A DNA stretch of 22,106 nucleotides from positions 1 through 22,106 of the IMG/VR virus record IMGVR_UViG_3300028783_000026; one strand, given 5' to 3'. The notes beneath the pieces were generated by a model. That model ran no database searches and was not told where the DNA came from. It worked only from the letters and a program-made list of their open reading frames with translations. Below are positions 8,065-15,784 of this stretch, piece after piece. Position 1 is the stretch's first letter; each line of letters begins with the position of its first letter. The position numbers and the translations under genes were made by a program. The stretch comes from a virus.

Positions 8065-8910
8065 TTATGTTGTCTGGAAGTTGAATACGAGATTGATGCT
8101 CGTAGTAATCGTGTCCGATACGTTCAGTTGTGCCGAAACTTCATAGTCATAAATTTCCTGATCGGCCATGCCAGCTTGAATTCCCGAGAGATAAGCTTGG
8201 AGCAATAAGTTTGTACTCTGTAAAGGAGTAGCACCACGTTGGTAGCTTTGATATCCTGAGGGAGTTGAACTGCCTTGCGGCTGTGACATATTGCTATTGC
8301 AGCTTGACATCGAGTTTCCACGAAGTGCAGACGGCTGATAGGTAGTTGGCAAAGTAAGGGTGAATTGGGTTTGTCCAACACCAGCTGCGGACAGCAAAGC
8401 TGCGCGGATAGCTGAGTAGTTACCAGTTGCAGCAGTACCAGCTTGAGCGACAGAAGCATTTGCAGTGCCCCAGCCAGAACTCAAAGTGATGTGCGTTCCT
8501 ACAACCAAAGGAGCAGACGTCTCAAACTGCAGAGCGTTACCGATCTGAGTAATAACGAAAGGGGCTGTAGAGATGGCAGTTACAGCAGCTGCGATATCAG
8601 AAGCAGCCTGCATTGAACTATCACCAGGAGCAACAGGAACTTGGATAAGGGTACGGCCTGCACCAGTTGGTGCAATCTCGCCAGCAACCGAGATCCACAT
8701 GCGGTATCCAATACCAGGTGCATCTAGATCAAAGTAGATTCCAGCTAAACCAGAACCTGCGCCCATGTTGGCACCAGAACGGTCGCCAAGGCTAAGTACC
8801 GAGATCTCCGTGTTACCGGATCCAACAAAAGCGACGCCTGCTTGAAAGGCGTCATTAAGGGTCTGCGTCAGACCCGTTTCACCATTAAAATAATCGGTTT
8901 TTAAACTCAT
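8065..8910 (-). CDS. Probable virion structural protein, 281 aa
   Basis: Ala/Gly/Ser/Thr-rich and beta-strand-rich, like tail or decoration proteins. Residues about 57-140 (GIYFDLDAPGIGYRMWISVAG, an A-P-T-G-A-G-R-T segment, IQVPV, GDSSMQAASDIAAAVTA, ITQIGNALQFE) resemble a domain I know from many phage structural proteins, with a W/Y-centred strand, then a helix of the A..IA.A...A type, then short strands. That is recognition of a pattern, not a search result. The ATG at 8910 has a GGAGG site 5-6 nt upstream. The gene is followed by the strongest terminator in the window, which suits a highly expressed product. Being among replication genes is unusual for a virion gene. Which virion part it forms is unknown. 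Confidence 0.7.
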   Translation of the reverse strand: MSLKTDYFNGETGLTQTLNDAFQAGVAFVGSGNTEISVLSLGDRSGANMGAGSGLAGIYFDLDAPGIGYRMWISVAGEIAPTGAGRTLIQVPVAPGDSSMQAASDIAAAVTAISTAPFVITQIGNALQFETSAPLVVGTHITLSSGWGTANASVAQAGTAATGNYSAIRAALLSAAGVGQTQFTLTLPTTYQPSALRGNSMSSCNSNMSQPQGSSTPSGYQSYQRGATPLQSTNLLLQAYLSGIQAGMADQEIYDYEVSAQLNVSDTITTSINLVFNFQTT

Positions 8911-8941
8911 AGAGCCTCCATGAAACTATGAGTTCATTCTA

Positions 8942-9229
8942 TCAGGAGTTAGCACCTGAGCTAGGATTCACTTCGCCGTCCTGGATTTCACTGATCTTTT
9001 CCAAGAGGAAGTTGATCTTAGATTTCTCATACTTAATAGCTGAAGTATAGGCGCTATTGATATCCTTAACGATCTGCTTAGCAGCAGTGAGCTTTTCATC
9101 AGCCTCACGCTCTTGTTCGATCTCGCGGATCTTCTGGGTCGATTCTACGATCAACTGACCAGCTGCGTCTTCGTTGATGTCTTCGTGGTTATCCATGAAC
9201 GATTTAGTGAGGCCTTTAGTTTCTGACAT
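8942..9229 (-). CDS. Small acidic coiled-coil protein, 95 aa
   Basis: Not recognised. It is strongly charged and helical throughout: residues about 20-85 carry heptad-like spacing (IVESTQKIREIEQEREADEK, then ISEIQ) consistent with a coiled coil. It ends in a short flexible tail (VNPSSGANS). There are no cysteines, membrane segments or enzyme motifs. The ATG at 9229 has an AAAGGAG site that lies within the last codons of the upstream nuclease gene. The gap to the 281-aa gene downstream is 31 nt, so the two are probably co-transcribed and may act together, for example as a structural protein and its partner. That link is inference only. Confidence 0.75.
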   Translation of the reverse strand: MSETKGLTKSFMDNHEDINEDAAGQLIVESTQKIREIEQEREADEKLTAAKQIVKDINSAYTSAIKYEKSKINFLLEKISEIQDGEVNPSSGANS

Positions 9230-9230
9230 G

Positions 9231-9776
9231 TTAGCTCCTTTTGGGTTTCAAAACATCTTTCAATTTCATGGCTCTTTCTACAACGGATTCTAAACCGATA
9301 GTCTTCTTCTTGGCCGTGAATTTAGAGAGCTGCTTTAATAGGGCCTTAGGTTCTATGATGAGGATTGGCCAGCGAGCCTCGATGTTGTCCAGCTCTGCAG
9401 TATACTTTATAAGCAATCTAGTAATACGTTCTTCTTGGGTCTTCTTGTCGTGGCAAGGATCACAAATGCGCTGTAGATTGCTCTTGTCACACCATAGGCG
9501 AGCTATAAATTCGTCCCACGACTGCTTGCCATGATCTACAGAGATAACAGGAATCTTGTGGTCTACTGCCATCTTGGATGTAGAGACCCACTCATCACAG
9601 ACTTGACATTGACGTTGTACCCAGTCTTTTTTATGGCGACTACCATCTTTGTTAAACCTTGGCACTTGTCTTCTTGAAGCAGCCATAACCTCTTGAACTA
9701 TAGGCGAACGACTGAATGCTCTTCTTAGAGCACCTCGTATAGCGGCTTCCTGGTTATACGGCGGGCGTTTTTTCAT
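9231..9776 (-). CDS. HNH endonuclease, 181 aa
   Basis: A basic N-terminal region leads to a zinc-stabilised HNH core: CQVC, then AVDHKIPV, then NLQRICDPCHDKKT. The two CxxC pairs would hold a structural zinc, and the His residues of DHK and CHDKK frame the metal-dependent active site. The C-terminal third is Lys-rich and helical. The longest frame starts at a TTG (9794), but the ATG at 9776 has GGAG (9781-9784) four bases upstream and is the better start. It overlaps the endonuclease VII-like gene by 23 nt. Base composition is closer to the resident genes than that of the AT-rich HNH genes, so it could be an older resident nuclease and not a recent homing element. Confidence 0.83.
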   Translation of the reverse strand: MKKRPPYNQEAAIRGALRRAFSRSPIVQEVMAASRRQVPRFNKDGSRHKKDWVQRQCQVCDEWVSTSKMAVDHKIPVISVDHGKQSWDEFIARLWCDKSNLQRICDPCHDKKTQEERITRLLIKYTAELDNIEARWPILIIEPKALLKQLSKFTAKKKTIGLESVVERAMKLKDVLKPKRS

Positions 9777-10227
9777 AAAGCTCCAGGTATTCAACCAGTT
9801 TTAAAGCATTGGATTTACTGTCTTTTAGTAGACCAATAGCCATATTACACTTATAACAAAGAAGACCACGGACTTGTCCATTAGCATGATTATGATCTAA
9901 TGCTAACATACGACCCTTTAAATTCTCATTCTGAGGCTTGCTGCAGATGGCACATTTACCGTCTTGCTTTTCAAACATGGTCTTATAGGTCTCAAGAGTT
10001 ACGCCATACTTAGTTTCTAGACTATTATTTTTTACGTAATCGGGGTTACGTAACTTCCAAGCAGTTGTTTGAGCTTTACGCTTGGATCCAGTAGACTTAT
10101 AGATCTCTAAATTATATGAACGAGTGCAAGTTTTGCACTTGTGTTTTAATCCACTAGGCAAACTTGAATCTTTATAGAATTGTGATTGGTCTTGCTCTAT
10201 GTTACAAGTATTACATCTCTTCGCCAT
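9754..10227 (-). CDS. Endonuclease VII-like (HNH/His-Me) nuclease, 157 aa
   Basis: An N-terminal zinc-finger-like part (CNTCNIEQ, then CKTCTRSY) precedes a recombination endonuclease VII-type domain. The domain begins at KYGVTLETYKTMFEKQDGKC, with CAIC, then LALDHNH, GQVRGLLCYKCN and a final helix. This is the same family and layout as the product of 13312-13686. T4 endonuclease VII (gp49) resolves Holliday junctions and has the same paired CxxC zinc site, but small free-standing relatives usually behave as homing nucleases. Two copies here favour the homing reading. The ATG at 10227 has no Shine-Dalgarno site; a GTATAAT box lies 9 nt upstream, immediately after the stop of the previous gene, so a leaderless or nearly leaderless mRNA is likely. 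Confidence 0.85.
   Translation of the reverse strand: MAKRCNTCNIEQDQSQFYKDSSLPSGLKHKCKTCTRSYNLEIYKSTGSKRKAQTTAWKLRNPDYVKNNSLETKYGVTLETYKTMFEKQDGKCAICSKPQNENLKGRMLALDHNHANGQVRGLLCYKCNMAIGLLKDSKSNALKLVEYLELYEKTPAV
9781..9784 (-). promoter_or_regulatory. Ribosome-binding site that fixes the HNH start at 9776
   Basis: GGAG with spacer CTTT before ATG. It shows that the first codon of the open frame (TTG at 9794) is probably not the start of the 181-aa HNH gene. Confidence 0.65.
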
Positions 10228-10236
10228 GCTAAGAAT

Positions 10237-10242
10237 ATTATA
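10237..10242 (-). promoter_or_regulatory. -10 box 9 nt before the endonuclease VII-like gene
   Basis: The minus strand reads TTTAAGTATAAT, then ATTCTTAGC, then ATG. The box starts just after the TAA stop of the proline-rich gene, TAA being followed by GTATAAT. It shares the G immediately before TATAAT with the other boxes in the window. The spacing is longer than the 6-7 nt seen at the other genes. Confidence 0.5.
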
Positions 10243-10243
10243 C

Positions 10244-10564
10244 TTAAATGTCTGAGGGCTCTGTCGGCTCTAAATACCACTGACCAGTTTGTGAGTCAGC
10301 TTTAGCAACCAAGGTCTTTGCGCCTTTAGTTGACATAGATCCGTTCTTGATTTGCTCTGCAATCTTCTTTGGATCTTTCTTAGAATCTGGACCTTGACCG
10401 GCACCGATCTTAGGTGCAGTAGTAGAAGCAGGAGTCATGGATGGTTGGGGCGGAGCTTTGATAGAAGGCAGTTCGGGAAGCTTAGGTGCAACAGGCGGAT
10501 TCAATTTCTTGACCGCTTTAATAGCCTTCTGAAGCTCTTCTAGTTTCTTGTACAGTTCATCCAT
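10244..10564 (-). CDS. Proline-rich small protein, 106 aa
   Basis: Not recognised. Residues 1-20 form a charged amphipathic helix (MDELYKKLEELQKAIKAVKK). Residues 21-60 are rich in Pro, Ala and Thr and likely unstructured. The C-terminal 45 residues are Lys-rich with a conserved-looking KNGSMSTKGAKTLV segment and end in GQWYLEPTEPSDI. The ATG at 10564 has no ribosome-binding site and lies 7 nt after a GTATAAT box that abuts the UAG stop of the SbcC-like gene. It could be an adaptor or a small structural protein; nothing in the sequence decides. Confidence 0.7.
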   Translation of the reverse strand: MDELYKKLEELQKAIKAVKKLNPPVAPKLPELPSIKAPPQPSMTPASTTAPKIGAGQGPDSKKDPKKIAEQIKNGSMSTKGAKTLVAKADSQTGQWYLEPTEPSDI

Positions 10565-10571
10565 GACTTAG

Positions 10572-10577
10572 ATTATA
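10572..10577 (-). promoter_or_regulatory. -10 box of the proline-rich gene (TAGTATAAT, 7 nt before ATG)
   Basis: The minus strand reads TTCTAGTATAAT, then CTAAGTC, then ATG. The TAG directly before TATAAT is the stop codon of the SbcC-like gene, so stop codon and promoter are fused. The upstream CTAGAATTCTAG resembles the CTAGAATCCATAG in front of the lysozyme box. Confidence 0.62.
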
Positions 10578-12317
10578 CTAGAATTCTAGGTTGATGACGG
10601 AGATTTCATTCCTTAGTTCAACCTTAAATGACTTAGTAAATTTGGCCTTTGCCTCTGCAGCGTGATCAATAACAAAGATCTGGCGAGTGCGTGCCAGGGT
10701 CTCTAACAGATCAATCACTATCTCGCGCCCTGCTTCATCCAGACCATCAAATGGCTCGTCGAGGATAATAGGGTTAAGGGTCATTCCAAACTGCGTCTCA
10801 AGGACCTCTAGGAGCGCGAAGTCGACACATAGAGATAGGCCCTTCTGTTCACCACCAGATAGTGATCCGACCGATACGTCTTTGCCATTCTTCATCAGGG
10901 TCTCTGAGAACTTAGCACTAATCTCGCCCTTACCGTTCTCTTTGAAGGAGTTAAGTACGTATGTCATTGTGGGAGACAGAATATCCACGTACTTCTGAAT
11001 GATCTCGTTGAATGAATCGACAATAGAATCCAAGACATAGGCCTGAGCACCTGTGGGAGAATAGATGTTCGACAGCGTCTTGTAAACCTCTAATTGTCGC
11101 TTATTTGCACTAATATTAGTGACTAACTTTGATACACTTGCTTCCAAGGTCTCGATCTTGTTCTGTAAATCAGCGTTACTATTTAGTTTTAAACTCAGGT
11201 TTTCGACCTGTAAATTTTGTGTTCTTACAGACGCTTTAAGTTCTGAGAGGCGAAGTTGAGCAGCTTGATAGTCAGCACTATCTTGTTGCTTCTTCTCGCG
11301 CAGCCTACGAGCTAAGTCAGTTACACCCTGCTCCTTGAGCACAATGGCATCAGTCTCATCGATCTGCGTCTTTACAGATGCAGCCTTATCCTGTACCTTC
11401 TTTTGATGATCGGCATGTGCTAGACGTGCCTCTGCTGTGTCTAATGATGCGCCACATTCGCCGCAGGCAGCATCAGAATTATAATCGCCAATCGCAGAGC
11501 GAAGCTCACGATAACGATCATGTAGCATTCCACGCTTGGCTTTGGCCTGTGCAATCTCGGACTGTTGCGTGCGGATCTTATCTTCGACAGAAATGTATTT
11601 AGATAGGTCAGGTTTTGTAACCTGGGCCTGTTCTAAGATTTCCTTTTCAAGATCTGCAATCATGAGGATGTATTGATTGATCTTCGTTTGTAGCGAAGCA
11701 GTGTCAACTAAAGATTCCTCGTATGCCTGAATGCGGGAACGAGTAGATGCAAGCGAGCGGTCGTCTACTTCGACTGCTGCTGAAAACTTTTTAATAAGGT
11801 CATCGATGAGCTTTTTGCCGGACCCAAACTGGTCAAGATTGAGAAGCTGAAGGAGGAACTCTTTCTTAGCCGCATCAGGGGAACTAAGGAATCGGATAAG
11901 TTCTCCACTATTTGATTGAGGCGTATAGATTGTAAGAAGGAACTGTCCATAGCTGAGTCGAATAAAGGACTCAAATTCTGCTTGGGTGATGTCTTGTGGA
12001 ATCCCATTTTTTGAGAAGATAGCTCCCTTAGGACGGCTTCGTCGAACGGTCCAGATATCCTCACCACATAAGACGCTAGCCTCCGCGAAGCCAGTCTTGC
12101 ATCCTCTTCTAAGAATTTCACTTGCAGTAATTTTTCTAGGAAGTTTATCATACAGAGCAAATGACAGCCCATTGAATATAGCTGTCTTCCCGGCCCCGTT
12201 GGCTCTCTGAGTGTCATAATTCCAACCTTCAACGAGCACAAGACCCGTGTCTTCAAACTTTAGAGAAGCCTGCTGAATACTAAGAATGTCTTGGATCTCT
12301 AATGATAAAACACGCAT
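10578..12317 (-). CDS. SbcC/Rad50/gp46-like recombination nuclease ATPase subunit, 579 aa
   Basis: SMC-type ATPase that, with an Mre11/gp47-type nuclease, resects DNA ends to feed recombination. Walker A lies at residues 31-45 (GWNYDTQRANGAGKT). Coiled-coil arms at about 165-280 and 300-410 flank a zinc-hook motif CGEC at 285-288. Beyond them come the signature LSGGEQ (486-491), Walker B IILDEP with the DGLD D-loop (517-526), and an H-loop VIDH ending at His552. Length is close to T4 gp46 (560 aa). No nuclease partner gene is in the window. The ATG at 12317 is exactly 6 nt after TATAAT with no Shine-Dalgarno site, so the mRNA is probably leaderless. The upstream zinc-ribbon gene ends with UAG in the same frame, five codons before this ATG. 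The stop is TAG. Confidence 0.92.
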   Translation of the reverse strand: MRVLSLEIQDILSIQQASLKFEDTGLVLVEGWNYDTQRANGAGKTAIFNGLSFALYDKLPRKITASEILRRGCKTGFAEASVLCGEDIWTVRRSRPKGAIFSKNGIPQDITQAEFESFIRLSYGQFLLTIYTPQSNSGELIRFLSSPDAAKKEFLLQLLNLDQFGSGKKLIDDLIKKFSAAVEVDDRSLASTRSRIQAYEESLVDTASLQTKINQYILMIADLEKEILEQAQVTKPDLSKYISVEDKIRTQQSEIAQAKAKRGMLHDRYRELRSAIGDYNSDAACGECGASLDTAEARLAHADHQKKVQDKAASVKTQIDETDAIVLKEQGVTDLARRLREKKQQDSADYQAAQLRLSELKASVRTQNLQVENLSLKLNSNADLQNKIETLEASVSKLVTNISANKRQLEVYKTLSNIYSPTGAQAYVLDSIVDSFNEIIQKYVDILSPTMTYVLNSFKENGKGEISAKFSETLMKNGKDVSVGSLSGGEQKGLSLCVDFALLEVLETQFGMTLNPIILDEPFDGLDEAGREIVIDLLETLARTRQIFVIDHAAEAKAKFTKSFKVELRNEISVINLEF

Positions 12318-12323
12318 CGCATG

Positions 12324-12329
12324 ATTATA
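12324..12329 (-). promoter_or_regulatory. -10 box of the SbcC-like gene (TAGTATAAT, 6 nt before ATG)
   Basis: The minus strand reads GCGCTAGTATAAT, then CATGCG, then ATG. The TAG is the stop codon of the zinc-ribbon gene. The predicted transcription start falls on or next to the start codon. No -35 consensus is visible upstream. Confidence 0.72.
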
Positions 12330-12680
12330 CTAGCGCTTGGACGGAGCCTTAGGCACAACTAGCTCACCTTTGTCATTGTAAACAAGCCAGCCTTCTTCAA
12401 GGCAAGTCTGAGTTGAATATGTCTGAACAAGACGAGGTACTTCTACTTCCCAGAAGTGATCATCCTTACGTTTTTTCATTACGAGTTCATGGTCTTTTCC
12501 CCACTTACGATTAGTGTAGGAATCAACTACTTCACGGACTTCTGTTTCAGCTTGGATATTGGGCATGTTGCGAGACATCTCTTCCTTACATTCCGGACAA
12601 GGCAATACCTCAACCGTTGATGGAACATACCGATGTCCCGTGTACTCGCACTTAGGGCAGACGAACTGATACTTAGGCAT
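12330..12680 (-). CDS. Zinc-ribbon protein, 116 aa
   Basis: The first 31 residues form a zinc ribbon of the FmdB-like kind, with Cys pairs C8-P-K-C11 and C28-P-E-C31, followed by an acidic/basic mixed helix (KWGKDHELVMKKRKDD) and a short aromatic C-terminus ending VPKAPSKR. Such ribbons bind nucleic acids or proteins; the target is unknown. The ATG at 12680 overlaps the upstream stop as TAATG, with GAGG a few bases before. The stop is UAG, immediately followed by the SbcC promoter. After UAG the frame continues through YNHA into the Met of the SbcC-like protein, so amber readthrough would fuse the two. Its position suggests a link to end processing, which is inference. Confidence 0.82.
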   Translation of the reverse strand: MPKYQFVCPKCEYTGHRYVPSTVEVLPCPECKEEMSRNMPNIQAETEVREVVDSYTNRKWGKDHELVMKKRKDDHFWEVEVPRLVQTYSTQTCLEEGWLVYNDKGELVVPKAPSKR

Positions 12681-13309
12681 TAGAACCTCAGACCGATACC
12701 AACACCAACACGGTTATCAGCGTTTTGATCGCTAGATGGACCTTTGACTTCGCCTTGGATACCCAAGAAGACTGGACCCCAAAGATCAGCAGTACCGTGA
12801 ACATAATAATCTTTGTCGTTCATGATACCGATTTCAACTCCAAAATGCTTCTCGTTGACAGTAACCGTCTTACTCTTCTCAAGAGTTTGAATGGTCTGCT
12901 GATACTGTTGCTCTTTAGAAGCAAAGTCCTTCTGCATCTGAACAGTCTTCTCATCAGTGGTCGAAGAAGAACTGTCGGTGTTCTCAGTGGTGTTTTTCAC
13001 TGTAGTTTGGTGAACCTCAATAGTGCCGTCAGGACGAGTAATCTTTTCGTAGACAACTTTAGAGTGACTGCTAAGATCAGTTACTTGTGAAGTCAAACTA
13101 GTGATCTTCTCTTCCGACAGACTCTTATATTGAGAGAACTCCGTCTTCATCTGAGAGATCTGTTGTTCGTACTTAGCAGACGTCTTCTCTTCAATCTTTT
13201 TAGTCGGATAGAAGATGGCGCCAACCGTGATTCCCACGAATAGAATTAAGATGTAGCGAACCCAGATATTCTGGAGTGCTGCAGCTGGATTTAAGGTTGG
13301 CAGTTCCAT
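12680..13309 (-). CDS. Membrane-anchored coiled-coil protein, 209 aa
   Basis: One transmembrane segment lies at about residues 16-34 (NIWVRYILILFVGITVGAIF) after a short N-terminus and is followed by KK, so the N-terminus could lie on either face. Residues 40-85 and 120-150 are Gln/Glu/Lys-rich and probably coiled coil, separated by a Ser/Thr-rich linker (TDSSSSTTDEKT). The last 60 residues alternate glycine and hydrophobics (GVEIGIMNDKDYYVHG, VGVGIGLRF), suggesting a small beta domain. Function is unknown; a spanin-like or superinfection-related envelope protein is possible. The ATG at 13309 has its AAGGA site inside the last codons of the upstream nuclease gene, whose stop is 2 nt away. The zinc-ribbon gene follows by a TAATG overlap. 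Confidence 0.78.
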   Translation of the reverse strand: MELPTLNPAAALQNIWVRYILILFVGITVGAIFYPTKKIEEKTSAKYEQQISQMKTEFSQYKSLSEEKITSLTSQVTDLSSHSKVVYEKITRPDGTIEVHQTTVKNTTENTDSSSSTTDEKTVQMQKDFASKEQQYQQTIQTLEKSKTVTVNEKHFGVEIGIMNDKDYYVHGTADLWGPVFLGIQGEVKGPSSDQNADNRVGVGIGLRF

Positions 13310-13311
13310 AT

Positions 13312-13686
13312 TTATTCCTTCTTCAAATATTCAGCTGCTTTAATTAACAGCTCTGGTGAATCTCTAAAATGACCTAGCCCCTGATTACACCAGTTACAGA
13401 GTAGTCCTCTAACTTTACCTGTCACATGATTATGATCTATGCTAAGCATCTTAGTTCTAGCCACACCAGTATCAGTTCTCTTACAGATCGCACAAGCCGA
13501 TCCTTGTTCTTTATACATAGTCTGAAAGGTTTCCTCAGTCAGACCGTATTTAGATTTCCTATAGCCTTTATCTCTATGCTTAGAACCACAAGGTTTACAA
13601 CGATAAGACTTACCTAATGGCCTATTCTTATCGTTATGAAACTCCTCTAATGGTTTAGAAGTCTTGCAAACACCGCATGTCCTCAT
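13312..13686 (-). CDS. Endonuclease VII-like free-standing nuclease, 124 aa
   Basis: Zinc-finger-like N-terminus (CGVCKTSK, then CKPCGSKH) followed by an endonuclease VII-type domain: KYGLTEETFQTMYKEQGSAC, CAIC, MLSIDHNH, GKVRGLLCNWCNQGLGHF and a last helix. It is a shorter relative of the 9754-10227 product, sharing the order of every motif. The start is taken as the ATG at 13686, which overlaps the chaperonin stop as TGATG; a GTG one codon earlier is the alternative. The end of the gene (AAG GAA TAA) supplies the ribosome-binding site of the membrane protein gene 2 nt downstream. A homing nuclease that jumped into a gene junction is the best reading. A true Holliday-junction resolvase is possible but not favoured, given the sister copy. 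Confidence 0.86.
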   Translation of the reverse strand: MRTCGVCKTSKPLEEFHNDKNRPLGKSYRCKPCGSKHRDKGYRKSKYGLTEETFQTMYKEQGSACAICKRTDTGVARTKMLSIDHNHVTGKVRGLLCNWCNQGLGHFRDSPELLIKAAEYLKKE

Positions 13687-15410
13687 CACTCTTGTCCAAC
13701 GTGACCTGTACTTGCAGACATCATTTCCTTAAAAGCACCTTTCGATAACTCAAGTTGTTGTTCTAAGCCAGCATTACGTGGAGAAACTACTATTCCGCCC
13801 AATGTAGTTAATAGTGCAGCTACTGACAGGGCGTTACCAATTGTTACGCGGCAGACCTTTGCAGGTTCGATAATTCCGGCTTCAATAGGGTCTACGATCG
13901 CATGAGCTTGAGCATCGAAGATCTTCTTTGGAAGACCGTTCTGTGCCAAGAAAGCATCTTGGATCATCGGCCAAATCTCTTCAACAGACTCACCGCAGTT
14001 GTCAAGCAACAGGTGAAAAGGCTGTTTTAATGCATTTGCCATGATTCCCCATGAAGGTTTCCGCTCTGGGTGATGTTCAATCATGTCTGCAAGTACAAGC
14101 TGAACTGCACAACCGCCAGGCAAGATGCCTTCAGCGATAGCAGATTTCACCGCTTCAACCGCGTCTTCAACGCGATCACGTTTTTCACGAGCTTCAAGAT
14201 CAGAGCCACCGCCGACCCAAATAGTCGAAATACCGCCAGTAAGCTTACCGATAGCGGCCTTAATATGCATCTTATCAAAATCAGAGGGAGCCACATCCAT
14301 AAGATGTTTAAGTTCAGCCAGGCGAGAGTCAATTCGCTCAGCGTCAGGTATTCCCTGAACGACAGATTCATACATGCCAACTTTAGCAGAATCAAATGCG
14401 CCAAAGCCAGACGCTCGGTCTTCCGTAATAAACTTTTCGAGGGATCCGGGGTCATAGACCGTAGCTCCAGTGTATGCTGACATGTCCAGCAAGAAAGAGG
14501 AACGTGAGTTTGCGACACCCGACATTGGAGTCTTTACTGGAACGACTGTGTAACCGCCCTTTGTAGTCTTGGCGAAAGCTTCCATAACAACATCAGCAAA
14601 GCTGTGTGCGAAGACCATAATAGGAAGACCATAGAGTTCGGTACCTTCGATAGTTGCTTGGATCGCTCCAGGTACTTTAAGATCATTGAGGGATCCGTCA
14701 TATAAGAATGCTAATCCGTGGTCCATCTTGACCTGTTGCAAACCTTTATCATTGATGAAGACTCGACCAATAGCTCCGATATCTTTCAAACCAGAAGTGA
14801 TAATGAATCCGTCCATGGTCTCAACTTTAAGTTGATTGCCCTGAGCTTCTTCAATCAGAACGTGACCATCATCTCCTGCAGCCATAACAGCAGTAACCGC
14901 AGCTTCAGCAATAGCTTTATCTCCGTTAGATGAAATCGTTGCAACAGAGATAAGTTGCTCTCGTCCTTTAACTGGAATTGCATTTGCTTTAATGTAGGGA
15001 GTGATAACAGTAGAATATAGGTGGTTAAGTTCACCGACCATCCGCTGAGGATTATACTTGGGGTTGTTTGCAAGGAAATTCAATCCATTCTTCGTGATGG
15101 CATTAGCAAGCACGATAGCGGTAGTCGTACCGTCACCAGCTTCTTTAGCAGTTTTTAAACAGATCTCTTTAGCAGCATCAACGATGACGTTAGCGGCTGC
15201 ATTTTCGACACCATAAGATTTTGCGACAGTTACACCATCTTTAGTAATTAAAGGTGACAAGTTGTCGCGCTCAATAATAACTGGATTTCCACCAGGGCCA
15301 AGTGTTGTTCCAATAATTGCAGCCATATCATTAATGGTTGAATGAACGATGCTCTTTACATCATCTTTATTAACAACAACTTGCTTAGCTTTACTTCTCT
15401 CGTAAATCAT
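13686..15410 (-). CDS. GroEL-type (group I) chaperonin, 574 aa
   Basis: ATP-driven folding chamber subunit. Equatorial ATP-site motifs are intact: TLGPGGNPV at 36-44, DGVTVA at 58-63 (D58 matches the GroEL Mg/ATP Asp52), GDGTTTA at 92-98, and the catalytic-type Asp at RVEDA (D416, GroEL Asp398) preceded by GGISTIWVGGGS. EGILPGG (427-433) and the C-terminal PAKVCRVTIGNALSVAALL segment also fit. It is about 26 residues longer than E. coli GroEL and lacks the GGM tail, ending STGHVGQE. Phage chaperonins are known from some jumbo phages, and some work without a co-chaperonin; no GroES-like gene is in this window. The ATG at 15410 follows AAGGTAATAG and overlaps the HNH stop as ATGA. Likely clients are phage virion or replication proteins, which is inference. 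Confidence 0.94.
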   Translation of the reverse strand: MIYERSKAKQVVVNKDDVKSIVHSTINDMAAIIGTTLGPGGNPVIIERDNLSPLITKDGVTVAKSYGVENAAANVIVDAAKEICLKTAKEAGDGTTTAIVLANAITKNGLNFLANNPKYNPQRMVGELNHLYSTVITPYIKANAIPVKGREQLISVATISSNGDKAIAEAAVTAVMAAGDDGHVLIEEAQGNQLKVETMDGFIITSGLKDIGAIGRVFINDKGLQQVKMDHGLAFLYDGSLNDLKVPGAIQATIEGTELYGLPIMVFAHSFADVVMEAFAKTTKGGYTVVPVKTPMSGVANSRSSFLLDMSAYTGATVYDPGSLEKFITEDRASGFGAFDSAKVGMYESVVQGIPDAERIDSRLAELKHLMDVAPSDFDKMHIKAAIGKLTGGISTIWVGGGSDLEAREKRDRVEDAVEAVKSAIAEGILPGGCAVQLVLADMIEHHPERKPSWGIMANALKQPFHLLLDNCGESVEEIWPMIQDAFLAQNGLPKKIFDAQAHAIVDPIEAGIIEPAKVCRVTIGNALSVAALLTTLGGIVVSPRNAGLEQQLELSKGAFKEMMSASTGHVGQE

Positions 15411-15784
15411 CTATTACCTTGCTGCTTTCTTGCTGCTCTTATTTTACTTAAAGTTTCTTCTGAGTGTTTCTTACCAAAGAAAGGGTTATCTTCTCCGACA
15501 AACCTTATGTCCTTCATAAGGTGTGACTTTAATGCATGACAGTTACAACATAGTGTTTTCAAGTTAGACTTGTCATTATTAGTTCGATCACCATCAATAT
15601 GATCAATTTCTAACTGAGAAGAAACTAACGCAATAAACACACACTCTTCACAAGAAGAACTCTTAACGATTCCATATCTTGTGCGACCTCTGCAGGTTCG
15701 ACAAGTCTTTCCCCAAGAATTTGAACCGTCAACCTTAACAGCAGTCTTTTCTACTAAATTGCCACATGCGCATGTGGGTCTCAT
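15407..15784 (-). CDS. HNH endonuclease with NUMOD3-like tail, 125 aa
   Basis: Zinc-binding N-terminus (CACGN, then CRTCRGR) and a compact HNH core: CEECVF, LEIDHIDGDRTNNDKSNL, LCCNCHALKSH. The segment NPFFGKKHSEETLSKIRAA at about 98-116 resembles NUMOD3, a short DNA-binding module found in homing nucleases. The gene is inserted precisely between the methyltransferase-like and chaperonin genes. Its ATG overlaps the upstream stop as ATGA, and its own stop overlaps the chaperonin start as ATGA. Deleting everything from one ATGA to the other would rebuild a single four-base overlap between the resident genes. This is strong circumstantial evidence for a mobile origin. Confidence 0.86.
   Translation of the reverse strand: MRPTCACGNLVEKTAVKVDGSNSWGKTCRTCRGRTRYGIVKSSSCEECVFIALVSSQLEIDHIDGDRTNNDKSNLKTLCCNCHALKSHLMKDIRFVGEDNPFFGKKHSEETLSKIRAARKQQGNR

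Noticed and set aside
15042-15056. GTATAAT with an ATG 9 nt downstream inside the chaperonin gene
   Set aside because: It encodes conserved-looking chaperonin sequence (KYNPQRM) and the product from that ATG would lack the N-terminal ATP-site motifs, so chance is likely.
3966-15410. Use of a reassigned genetic code (TAG as sense codon) in this region
   Set aside because: Polymerase, chaperonin, SbcC-like and helicase genes are full length without internal TAG, and TAG is used as an ordinary stop at four genes.
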